From Heliocidaris erythrogramma (taxonomy: Eukaryota > Echinodermata > Echinoidea > Camarodonta > Echinometridae): a stretch of 64,000 nucleotides of DNA. Below the pieces are notes generated by a model that was not told where the DNA came from, made no database searches, and saw only the letters and a program-made list of their open reading frames with translations. Position 1 is the stretch's first letter; each line of letters starts with the position of its first letter. The translations under genes were made by a program, and so were the position numbers. Of this stretch, positions 34,297 through 44,966 are shown piece after piece. Location of the stretch: assembly GCA_025617745.1 (NCBI GenBank), contig CM046853.1:57931233-57995232 (forward strand). The letters run 5' to 3'.

Positions 34297-34746
34297 CAGT
34301 GGCGGCACCAGGATTTTTAAAGTGGGGGGGCAAGTGGGGGGCAAAAGAAAATGTTGGGGGGGCAGATGCAGGATTGAGTAACATAGGGGGTACAACAAAT
34401 ATGTATATGTGTCAAAATATGTCAAAACGTAGACCCGTATTTTTTGCTCTCACCAGCTTCTCAAAAAGTCGCTCAGTGGGGGGGGGGGGGGGGGGTAGAG
34501 ACAAAAAAAAATTTTTGCCAAACTTCCAAAAAACGCTCAGTATAGGGGTTATGGGGCCAGTTTCCCTCCATAATTCCATGACAAGCAAAAAAAAAAAAAA
34601 AAAAAGGGGGCAAGGGCATACAAAAACAATTTTTCACCTTTTTAATTTTTTTCACTCCGAAAATTATTGGGGGGGCAAGTGGGGGGGCAAAGCTTCTGAC
34701 TGGGGGGGCAAATGCCCCCCCATGCCCCCCCCTGGTGCCGCCACTG
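34297..34746. mobile_element. hAT-like MITE in the IAH1 3'UTR
   Basis: Ends CAGTGGCGGCACCAGG and CCTGGTGCCGCCACTG are exact complements, flanked by a perfect 8-bp duplication TGTGTGAT (34289-34296, 34747-34754). An 8-bp duplication with CAGTGGCG ends fits the hAT superfamily. It sits between the IAH1 stop (34149) and the poly(A) signal (34876), so the mRNA would carry it: a G-rich insertion with C-rich complement ends. Confidence 0.9.
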
Positions 34747-34875
34747 TGTGTGATTAAAGATAAAGTTGAGTTCTGGTCATGCGATCACATTGTGAAAGAA
34801 TCTGTCTGGAAACAATTTGGAATGGTTTGTGATATAGTACATAAGAAGTGATGTATGCTGTAAGGTTTCGGAATC

Positions 34876-34881
34876 AATAAA
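34876..34881 (+). promoter_or_regulatory. Probable IAH1 poly(A) signal
   Basis: AATAAA in GAATCAATAAAATAAAAAG, about 730 nt after the stop, 280 if the hAT MITE is discounted. No earlier AATAAA follows the stop codon. Confidence 0.6.
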
Positions 34882-36888
34882 ATAAAAAGTCGACTCAATC
34901 CTGCTCACATGCACTTTACACAATGTATATATGGGATTACACACAAACATGGCATGAAATTTTGGCCCAAACATTTCAGCTGTTTCTTGTTATATTTTGA
35001 AAAAGAGAGCATTTTAAGAGCAATCCTTTTCAGGGGACATTTCTTCTATGATAGTTTTACCAAACTGACATAAAGAGAATGAAAATGCTCGCAAATTATT
35101 TTTCACCTTTCCCAGAACTCAACCTTCTCTTTAAACATATTTCTTCTAGGAAATCAACCTCTATATTTTTAAATATTTTAACACCAGAGTTCTATTTTAG
35201 ATAGTTTCCCTTCATGCTTTAGAAAATCAGATCTTTAACGTGGCCAGCCTTGACTTTTGTTAAATACTACCAGCCACTGCATATGAATATAGTCTATGTA
35301 TAACCATACTACAGCATGTTTCTAAAATACAATTTTGTTTTCCCTAGATATTTCTCAATTTTTTTGTGATACCTATTTGCTGTTTTAAAGTGACTGGCCA
35401 CAAATTGCCTAAAGTTGTTCAATGCTTTCCATGAATTTCTCAAAGAATTTCATATCAAGAGTATCAAAACTGTTCTCTGTGATGAGCAATATTTAAAGAT
35501 AATCGGGTATTGAGGAATGATGCTACATGTACCTTTAATTTCAGAAAGAAAATGGAAGATACATGTATATCACAAGGATGCAATATTTGTAATATTAGTG
35601 GTATTTTATGGTTCCTAGCCATTTTGGGAACAGTTTATACTTTAAGAATCTGTTGATACCATCTGTGTGCGTCTTTCAGCACTTTTTGAAAGCTCTTGTT
35701 TTTAAAACAACATTAGATATTGTATTCGTGTTGCAACTAGGCAGGTACCCTTGATGTATATTTGAAGATGTTAACTTTTTGAAGCATATATGTTATGGTC
35801 CCCCTCAGTCTCATGTAAACACACCTCTCTGTCTCCTAGTTCTACATCCTATTGTTCGAATACTTAAACTCTATTAACAGCTTAGTTTGTGGTACAGGAT
35901 CTAGAAGACCAAAGCTATTGTTCTACTTTTGGATACAAAGGCAGTTCTAAGTCGTGTCTTGTGCTATAGAAATTAAGGTTTAATAGGTATTGAAGGATTA
36001 TAATTAGCCAAGGCGTGTAAGGGTATAATAAAAGTGTTGGTCAAAGTCATGGATATAGTTAATATGTGTTGCCGATACAGCTTTTCTGATTAGGACGATG
36101 GTATCTGCATCAACATGATTCAGGGTAATGTTTTGAAAATCACTCTCCTTTTAAAAGTATGTATCCAAGTTTCATGAAACCTAGACACAAGGGTCATTGA
36201 ATACTCATCATTATGAAGGGCATTTTTCAGATCAAATCTATGTTTCAGATCAATTGAGGTGGCTTTACCACAGTGTCTGGTTTGAATGAATTGGGTTAAA
36301 ACCTGCCAAACATTTCACCTTTCTAGCCTTAAAAATCCCTGACGAGCAAGGTACAAGCTCTTTTCTGATTTATACAAGTAGTTTCAATCATGTGACCATT
36401 CTTGTTGAGTGCAAGTGTGGATTCTCTTGAATCCATTGGTGGAAATATGCAGGAAATTCAAATCCTTTTCAGGGGGGGGGGGGGGGGGGTAACAATAGGT
36501 CGTCCCTCCTGATGAATAGAATTGCATAACACATCTCCGCCACTGCTTGAATCACATATTCATGATTGAGCAAATCAGCATTGTCAGAATAATTTTATTG
36601 TAGTTGACTGCAGTGATATAGAACTGATATTGAAGTGTGATTTGTGTAAAATGTAGGCATTCCAGAATAACTGATATGAAAATTGAGTTCTATCCTCTGG
36701 CTCATGGGTGCCCAGAAGAATATTCAGATAAACACAACTCAGACATACAATTTATGTGATATTTTACTATATTTTTGTAATTGTATAATACATTTCTCAT
36801 TTCTAGAGAAAGATATCCTTTGTGTAATACTGCAATATACCACTTCACTTCTGCATTGTTTTGCCCCTGAATCAAGAGGAAATGTCAC
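34882..36888 (+). other. Intergenic AT-rich DNA, no gene seen
   Basis: About 2 kb without inverted repeats or supported exons, apart from a G-run at 36473-36489. It could include an extended IAH1 3'UTR. Confidence 0.5.
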
Positions 36889-37520
36889 TTTTTATGCCCT
36901 CACCACCCAAAGTTGGTGGCGGAGGCATTATGTTTTCGGGTTCTCAGTCCGTCCCGCTTTCTTGGTCAAGCGGTGTCTCAAGAACCATTTTTGAGGTATG
37001 AACTTCAAACTTAGTGCTTGTTTGTGTCACCATAGGAAAACCATCTGATTAGTTTTTCGAAATGTAGGTCAAAGGTTGCAGAGCTCAATTTCCATTAAAT
37101 TTTAAGTTTTTAGACTCATTAGCACAATATCTAATGAACCATCTGAGATATGAAATTGGTAGTAGCATGTATCACCATAGGAAGATGATCTGATTAGATT
37201 TGGGGTTATTTAGATCAAAGGTCGAAGGTCATAGAGGTCAATTCCATGAAAATTAATGTTTCCAGCTTCGTTATCGCAGTATCTCTCATGATTTGTGCTA
37301 TCAACTTCAAACTTAGTACTATTTCATCGCCATAGTGTGACAAACTAATCAGATATTCGGTAAAGTAAGTCAAAGGTCACAGGTATATATATGTGAAATT
37401 AATGGGTTTTTTATTTGCTAACCTATTTCAGTAAAACTATTAGCTGTGAACTTCAAACGTACTAGTATGCATCACCACAGTGAGAACAGTTTTAGCCATG
37501 AGCTTGGGCAGAGGCATACA
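36889..37520. repeat. Dispersed repeat related to 30926-33650
   Basis: It starts TTTTATGCCCTCACCACCCA, with GGAGGCATTATGTTTTCGGG, then AGAACCATTTTTGAGG and repeated GGTCAAAGGT phrases. It is split at its right end by the MITE at 37521-37646 (GAGGCATACAG .. GAGACGCAGTCCCATTC). Confidence 0.65.
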
Positions 37521-37646
37521 GGGCCCTCTTGCATAAAAAGTTGCGATTAAACGCAACTCAAAAATACACGATCCTGATTGGTTGAAAATCAAGTTGTTTA
37601 ATTTTTTGAGTTGCGTTTAATCACAACTTTTTATGCAAGAGGGCCC
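37521..37646. mobile_element. Foldback MITE, 126 bp, GGGCCCTCTTGCATAAAAAG ends
   Basis: Left GGGCCCTCTTGCATAAAAAG and its complement at right; the arms continue through GATTAAACGCAACTCAAAAA. The related repeat at 33625-33650 lacks the insertion, supporting its mobility. Confidence 0.88.
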
Positions 37647-37802
37647 AGGAGACGCAGTCCCATTCATCTTTTTTTTTTTCTTTTTTTTTCGCCAGAGACT
37701 GAAATATTGAGCTTGTTTTAGCAAGGCAAGTGCAGTGTTCCTTTTTATTTGTATGCACATTTTGTTGGCTCAGGGCAGTTGGGCTCACAGCTTTCACATT
37801 GG

Positions 37803-37830
37803 AGAGGGAGAGAGAGAGAGAGAGAGAGAA
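37803..37830. repeat. (GA)n microsatellite
   Basis: GAGAGAGAGA tract followed by a G run; similar tracts are at 50181-50222 and a (CT)n stretch at 38328-38348. Confidence 0.85.
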
Positions 37831-38420
37831 GGGGGGGGTACCAGTTTTATGGTGATAAAACACAACCCCAAGTGAAAAAGTCCCCACTGCAAGCATTTAA
37901 TATACAATGGTACAAATTTGCTTTTAGAAACATGTATTTTGTATCGTATTTGAAGAAAACATTTCATATCTACATCTACATTTATTTAGATGTAAGAGGA
38001 TTTTGAAAAATTGATAGTTGTGGAAGGCTATTTTTTTATATAACTTTTTATGTTTCTATCATTTTTTTGTAAACTGAATAATTTGAAGAAAGCTATTAAA
38101 AGATGTACATGTATACCACAATTGATTTGTATTTTCTATCATAATTTGTTTTTGTTTTGTTTTTTTCTTTTCTTTCTCTGTCAGTCTCTCTAGCTGTGTC
38201 TCTTTATTTCTCTCTCTCTTTCCTGTTTTATTATGCAAGTAATTCTGTTTCACGTTTCTTTCTACCACTGTTTCTAAACATTGATATTTGATTACATTAC
38301 CTTATTTCTGCATCCACCCCTTCCCTCTTCTCTCTCTCTCTCTCTCTTTTCTCTCTTTCTCCCTCCCCTTTTTCTCTCTATCTTAAAGATTTATTATTCT
38401 TTATTAGCAAAACTCTTGAA

Positions 38421-38632
38421 TCAGTCGAAAAGGAAATTTCTTGCAGATGATGTTAAGTCCTTGTAAGGAGCGACGTCGATAATGACCGGCGATTCCAGCT
38501 TTAGGGTGTTTGAGCAATCCTGACATACATGTACTCGATATTCTTTCATTGTACTGTTGGCCACATAGTAGAGTCTTGCCGACAGAAATGTCCTCTTATG
38601 GCGTTGTCTCTTCCCACTTATTTCAGGCAGTC
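38421..38632 (-). CDS. Putative 3' terminal coding exon of an unrecognised gene
   Basis: On the minus strand an acceptor TATATACAG opens an uninterrupted 69-codon frame: LPEISGKRQRHKRTF, then SARLYYVANSTMKEYRVHVC, then QDCSNTLKLESP, ending SSARNFLFD and TGA. AATAAA follows 15 nt after the stop (38400-38405). Codon choice and composition look coding, and it has a CxxC-like pair (VCQDC). I do not recognise the family. The upstream exon is not found: the open frame with a perfect donor at 39540 (MTLNFADTSQ...GYSQ|GTAAG) is in the wrong phase. It could be the end of a spliced gene whose other exons lie to the right, or a relic. Confidence 0.4.
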
Positions 38633-39537
38633 CTGTATATATGTACAAAAAACAAACAAAAAAAATCATGAGTTACATACTTGGACAATATTATATCATA
38701 AATGCGTTGTATTTATTCCAAAAGGATGCCCTTATCTGGGTTTAATTAAGAGATTGTGAGTGAGGGATGAGAGGGAAAGATATATAGAGAGGGGAGAAAA
38801 CGGACGTGCAGTTGTATAAGGCGCACAAAAAGTTAGATACTTGGATAACGTGATTCAGTGAAGGGATGTGCCTAGTTACATATGGGGGGGGGGGGGGGGT
38901 GGAGAGACAGAAAAATGCAACCAAGCAAACAACGGAAATTCAACAGAATTACATAAAGAAATGCTTGGTGTTATTTGACAGGCTAAAAAAAAAGTGCATT
39001 TGAAAAAGTACACACTTTGTAAATATCCTTCAGAATGACAATTTCACAATATTTTCATGATTTAAAAAAAAAATACAATTATGGGTAAAAGTCTACAGAG
39101 GCCTAGAGAGAATCTGGTGAGATTCTAAGGATTTAAGTTTCAATATCATTACAAAAGTGAGATGATAGTTGTTTGCGTATCGATCTAAAAAAATATGAAA
39201 AGGAAATCCAAAGCAAAACTCAAGCTCCCCCCCCCCCCCCCCCCCCCCCCATTTATCCCGACATTTATAGACTTCGATTAAGCGCAAAACTATACTAGCT
39301 GTAACTTGCTCCCGCTCATTTTGAGGGGAAAAAACCTCCGTCGGTGGCGGGCATGAGTGACATCGGCACCCATCGTTAAGTAAATGTTACAATTAATTAA
39401 TAATGATGAGTTTGCGTTCATTTTTAAATGACTTGTGGGCCCTGTCATTTTGTTTTGCGTCCCAGAAAAAACGCAGAAAAAGTTTCCCCATGCAAATAAA
39501 CATATCAAAATATTTGAAGCAAAATGTCTTACCTGTG

Positions 39538-39645
39538 AATAGCCTATGGTCTCTTTTATTAAATAACACCTAAAACTATCCAGACTTGACATGCAGAATT
39601 GGTATTTGTTCTGGCTGGTATCAGCAAAGTTGAGAGTCATTCAAA
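39538..39645 (-). repeat. Left member of an inverted repeat pair, LINE- or exon-like
   Basis: The minus strand reads MTLNFADTSQNKYQFCMSSL with a donor-like CACAG|GTAAG at 39533. The plus strand at 49507-49680 reads DSDFTDTSENQCNFCQSW and continues with similar sequence (GTGTCATTTGATATAAGAGA vs GTGTTATTTAATAAAAGAGA). The DTSEN-x-FC phrase resembles the C-terminal part of non-LTR reverse transcriptases. Confidence 0.45.
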
Positions 39646-39837
39646 GGCTTTTTTTGATCAAAAACAGACAATTTATGAAAGAACGGGTTTTGTTCTTTAG
39701 CCGTATGTACTCCTACTTACTTATCTCATCAACAGTATTATGCTTTAGTGAACAATTAACTACTCTATTGCGTGTTTTGAAATGATTAATTTTAGTGAGT
39801 TTTTAATTCAAGATGGCGTTCTCCGTCAACCATACAG

Positions 39838-41629
39838 CCACTGGCGTAGACAGGGGGCACCGGGGGCCATGCCCCCCCCCCCCATATTCAACCACTTAAA
39901 AAAAGCGAGAGGGAAAAAGCGGGTGAAGTGAGAGAGAAAGGCCTAAAAAGGAGCTACAAGCCGTTATCTGGCTCTCAAATTTTGCTAAAACGTCAGTTTT
40001 CGCACTTCGCGCGCGAAGGGGGGAAATAACTCTCCTCTCCCTGCACCCACTCCTGTTACCATGGGTGTCAATCCCGGGGGGATGGGGTATATATCCCAAA
40101 GATTTGAGGTGGGGGATGGCCTGTGTTATCACCCCCCCCCCCCTCATTTTTGTGGATGAAATAAATAAAAATTATGATACATTAACTTAAAATTAATATT
40201 TATCCAAATTCATGATGTTTGATCTTGAAAAACCATCACAATCTTTAATGATTAGAAGTAAGGAAATAAGAAATAATTTCAATGCGAAAATATCGAAGAA
40301 AATTCGTTCGCTCGCATTGTTATTCTCAATCAAGGGGTTCCGTTCATTGGCGTAGATGCTTGCATTCCTTCTTTTCATCAAAAACCATTTTGGGACGCTC
40401 TAAAATGCAAGTTTTATCGACAGATTTTTGATGATGTAGGAGGGGGATACCCCTCCCACCCCCGCTCGGTCTCTTCGCTCAGTGGTGTATCTAGGGGGCA
40501 GGGGGGGGGAACACGTGCCCCGGCAGCGCAAAAAACGCAAAGGAGAGAAAGAAAAATAGGGGAAATGAAGAAAAATCATATAATCTTTACGGATCACGCA
40601 CCGCCAAATCCGCAGGGTAAATGCACTAGAAATCTAGTTTTGAAGGTTTGAAATGCGAAAATTTTCCAAAGCTCGGTCGCTTTGCTCCCTCGCATAATTA
40701 TTTTCTTACAGGATCTCGTAATTTCGCTCCCCAGTATATAGTTCCTAAATAGCTTAAAGGGTTCAACAAGTTTGAAAAAATAAAGATGTAATTGCTTTGC
40801 TCGCTATATCTTGTAAGTTTCATAAATTATGACTCCTGCTAAATATTGTGCTCCCAATATAGGATAAAAGTATAAAACAGCATTTGCAAAGGTTCAACTC
40901 TTGAAAGAAATCTCAATTTCAGGTCGCCTTGCTGAATTTCCCGACTCTTTCTCAAGCCTATATAGGGTTTCGTTAGTTCTGCTCCCGATTGTAGAAGTGA
41001 GTTGGGCGGCGGTCAAATGCAAAATTTCCTGGGTAAAATGCACAAGAAAATGCGTTTGTAGGGTTAAAAACGCTTTGCTCCCTCGCTTAATATACAATAT
41101 CGTCGATAAGTTGGGGGGGGGCGCGCATAACTTCATTGTTCGCCCCGGGCGCCATTATCCCTAGATACGCCACTGGCTTCGCTCCCTCGCATGTGAAATG
41201 TTCCGTCCAAACAATTGAAAAGCAGTCCGGGCGTCGCACTATAACTTTCCGCCTAAAAATTGTTCTACAAGCCGTTATCTTTATCTCAAATTTGCTAAAA
41301 CGTCACAGCTTTCCCTACACCAACCCCTGTTACCTGCAGTGCAGTATTGCGTCCAAAATAACTGTAAAGCAGCCTGGGCGGTGAACTAACATTCCACCTA
41401 AAAAAACAGATGCTAAAACGTCAGAGCTTTCGCGCTTCGCACGGGAAGGGGGAAACTCCCCCTCCTGCACCCACCCCTGTTACATAGGCCTACAGTGCAG
41501 TATTACGTCCAAATAACTGAAAAGCAGTCAAGGCGTCGAACTATAACTTTCCGCCTAAAAATTGTTTGCTACGAGCCGTTTATCTTTCTATCAATTTGCT
41601 AAAATCGTCGGAGCTTTCGCGGTTACATA
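39838..41629. repeat. Degenerate tandem array with hAT-like ends, left part
   Basis: Units of about 170 bp repeat CAGTGCAGTATTGCGTCCAA, AACTGAAAAGCAG, TATAACTTTCCGCCTAAAAA, TTGCTAAAACGTC and CTCCTGCACCCACCCCTGTT. The outer left end reads CCACTGGCGTAGACAGG. The array resumes after the 7.6-kb insertion at 49205 and finishes near 49434 (GGCTACACCTGTG), so the original element spanned about 2.1 kb. Repeated GCTTTGCTCCCTCGC phrases suggest a further subrepeat. Confidence 0.7.
40480..41175. mobile_element. hAT-like element nested in the array
   Basis: Ends CAGTGGTGTATCTAGGG and CCCTAGATACGCCACTG are near-exact complements, flanked by CTTCGCT on both sides (target duplication of 7-8 bp). No transposase frame. 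Confidence 0.75.
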
Positions 41630-42109
41630 CACTGCAAAAACCAGGGTGTTAAATATTCAACACTACGTTGGTGTACAATTAAATGTATTCTTATGGTGTT
41701 ATTATAACACCCAGAGAATCATTGTTATGGCTCCGTAATCAAATCTGTTGGAATAGTTCGGTTGATTACACCATCGGGTGTAATTTATTTAAAACACGCA
41801 TGCGCAAAATAAATGAACAGAAATACCCAGGCCCCTAAAGCTCCGCCATCTTGTCGGGGTCCATTAGAAGGTCCGATAAGCACCGTTGCATAATTCATGA
41901 GCGTAAATGCATGATTCATTTTGTAAGATGCTCCCGAGAGTAGCGTGTGTTTGTATGTGGTATGAAAACAAATTCGCACATCAGCTTGGGGCATGCGCAG
42001 TAAGAAAGGTCAAATTCAGTAATATATGCATTTATGGTAATGTATTCATTGCTTCAACGCAACAGATTCGGCGAATCAGCGACGGCAATTTCTAATTATG
42101 ACAGACGGG

Positions 42110-42810
42110 GCTCGGTCAATGCACTTTAATTGTAATCGATCTCCAAATCAAAATCTATCGCTTTGCAAATATGTAATAACTCAAGTAGTTGTATAAATTA
42201 TAGATTATTTAAGGATGAATTTTGTTATGAAAAGTATTTGAATATTTTGTCCCCAACCTCCGAATTACATACACTAGATTCAGATGTAGAAACTCAGCAA
42301 ACTTCCTGTTGTTTCTGGCTGCTATATGAGTATACCCCTGGATCAAAGAAAGTGTGAAAAATGTGAAAAGAATGCTGTAGGTGACGAGTTTCACTATATA
42401 CTGGAATGTGATTATTATAAAGAAAAGAGAAAATTGTTAATCAAAAAGTATTATTATCAGAATCCGTCCACTCTCAAATTTAAATTGCTGATCCAAGCAA
42501 GGGGTAAGGAATTGATTAGTTTGTGTAAACTCATACTTTTTATCACACAGACTATGTAAATTCATCTTCCCATGTACATGTATATATTGTTTTATTCTGG
42601 TTGTTGTTGTTTTTTTGTTTTTTTTCTCTTTTTTTATATTTTATCAATTTTTTTGCTGTTGTTGTTGTTATCAACCTGAGCATTTTGATGCTGAAAATAT
42701 GTTATGCTGTTTACATATATTGTAATTTCTGATGAGTTCATGTACCTTTGTTTTTGAAGGTTTTGAATAAACTTGAAACTTGAAACTTGAAACTTGTAAA
42801 CAAGTAAATA
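42110..42810 (+). mobile_element. LINE 3' end with short-repeat tail
   Basis: Frames at 42163-42300 (CINYRLFKDEFCYEKYLNIL) and 42335-42555 (PLDQRKCEKCEKNAVGDEFH, then YILECDYYKEKRKLL) correspond to the C-terminal Cys/His region of many non-LTR retrotransposons, with a frameshift between. The copy ends in AATAAACTTGAAACTTGAAACTTGAAACTTG, a typical tandem-repeat tail (written in parts: AATAAA, then four CTTGAAA-type units at 42767-42800). It lies inside the 7.57-kb element. Confidence 0.75.
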
Positions 42811-43467
42811 AAGCTTAAAAATGTAACCGGACGGGACCGAATCAAATGTAATCATGAACAAAGATAATGTAAAAATAATGTGAAGTATTTGACACGTCGC
42901 CAGTGGCAAAAGTCTCTTTTCTTGTTGATATACTTAATACCCGTGAATGTATTCATTAAATATGCGTTAAGTATAATGATAAATAAATACATAAATAAAT
43001 ACATAAATAATACATGCATAATGAATAAAAAACAAAGAAGTTATCTTTCAAAGTAAGATTTTTTTCAGGGATGGTTTTCTTAATAGGAAGGATAATCTTC
43101 ATTTGGGGTGTGGCGGTGGGGTCCTTTAGTTAATTGAGTTTTTTTTTGTACCATTTTATTTAGACTTGATGTTAATGTAATTTTGTTTTTATGTTGGCAA
43201 TTAAATAAAAGTGTACGTTTATTCTCTTTTTTAAGGGATTTTTTTTTTATTTGTCAGGAATAATCAAATTACCGGGAAGAAGTATATGTTCTATATTAAC
43301 GTTTACTTTGCATTTGTGAGTAAAATTTATGTTGCCATTCCTTTCCAGCTTTCATGCCTGTAAGTCACCACTCAATCACATGTCTTACAATACCATCCAT
43401 TTACTTCTACTTATGATTAACCATTCCAGTCAGAGCTTATTGTCTTCACTCTTCCTTTCATTTCAAG

Positions 43468-43809
43468 CAGGGGTGTCGCTAGAGCATTTTGAATGGGGAG
43501 AGGTGGGGCAATACTAACCGTGCCGAAAAAAAAAATTCCCACAAATTTTCAATAATGAAAAAAGAAAATGGAAGTTCTATTAGTTTTATATATTTTTTGA
43601 CATGCCAAAATACCGACAGTTTGAAAATTACAAATATTAAGGTGTATTACCCTCCACCACCCTAGGGGTGCATCCAGGATTTTGTAAAAGATGGGGCACA
43701 ATCTTGGAGTTGTATACTGAAGGTATGCCACTTTGTATCAAGGGGGCATGGGCTGCAAGCCTTCTCTCACTGCCTCCACCCACCCCTACCCCCTCCAGCG
43801 ATACCACTG
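43468..43809. mobile_element. hAT-like MITE
   Basis: CAGGGGTGTCGCTAGAG at left faces CTCCAGCGATACCACTG at right. A second element-like phrase (GGGGTGCATCCAGGATTTTG at 43666) may be a nested relative. No clear duplication remains. Confidence 0.65.
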
Positions 43810-44510
43810 CTTTTACTCTCATTTTGTATCTTTCTCATTCCTTTTAGTATAAAGGTCACTCTAGCTTACCTTTCACAGAAATTTTAAATTTCACATTTCT
43901 AGTTATGGAACCCTCCCACTTTGAATCCTCTCATACATAAAAGTATATCACATGAACATTATCACTGAAAGGAGAATTTTGAATTTGACAAGCTCTAAAA
44001 AAATGTAAATATTTAAGGCAACTAGATGACTTTTCATCTCCTTAACATAAGAGAGATAAACTAAATCTTTTTGTTGTTGTTATTGTTGTCTATTTAATAA
44101 CAATAAATATCAATTAAAATAACAAGTTTATAATTAAACAAAAAATAATAATGAAAATCTTTGCAGAAGTTTAAATTTTCACATCACATATAATTGAATG
44201 AATATTCAGGGTTTTTTCAACAGTTTTCAAGAAATATTCATGACAACCGCTTCATTCTATTACACTGTTGCTGGTCATCAACATAATTCAAATCTAGGTT
44301 TGGTTAAATTTCATTCAGCTGAAGGCACTTATTTGTTAGGCTTTCAGCAAATGCAATATTCCAATAGAAATCCTCCCAATCAGAAACCATGATATCTGTA
44401 TTGTTTTATTTTTAATATTTAAAGCCCCACCTTCATTACATATCTCCACTTGTGAGATTGCTGATTAATGAGGACCTTACAAAAATACATTGAGCTAGTA
44501 TAATATTAAA

Positions 44511-44950
44511 TTGAAAGTTCACCCTGATTATAAGTTGGTTTTATAAGAAGCAGAAAACTTAAAGAAACAGATCAGTGAAGGTTTGAGCAAAATATGATAC
44601 GACATAAGAAACTAGTTATGATTTTTTGAAGTTGTAATCAATCAAAGATAAATTGGCAACTCTGTGTCGTATCTTGTGAGCTCCTCTCCCATTTGCACTG
44701 TACCCCAAAAATCATTAATTTCCATTTTCTCTAAAGAAAATATTCAAACATACTTGGCATGCACCTTAGATATATAATCATTGCTCATACAATTTTTTGT
44801 TTACAAAACCTGTAGGAAAAAACCTATTCCTTCATCAGAAACTAAGAAAATGGAAATTTATGAAATTTTCTGTATGGAGCAAATGGGAGTGGAGCTCAAA
44901 CCTCCACTGATCTGCTTCTTTTATAACCAACTTATCAGGGTGGACTTTCC
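44511..44950. mobile_element. MITE related to the TTAA group
   Basis: TTGAAAGTTCACCCTGATTA and TATAAGTTGGTTTTATAAGAA at left face TTATAACCAACTTATC and AGGGTGGACTTTCC at right. It ends next to the last exon of the predicted minus-strand transcript. Confidence 0.7.
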
Positions 44951-44966
44951 TGCTAAATTATATGAG

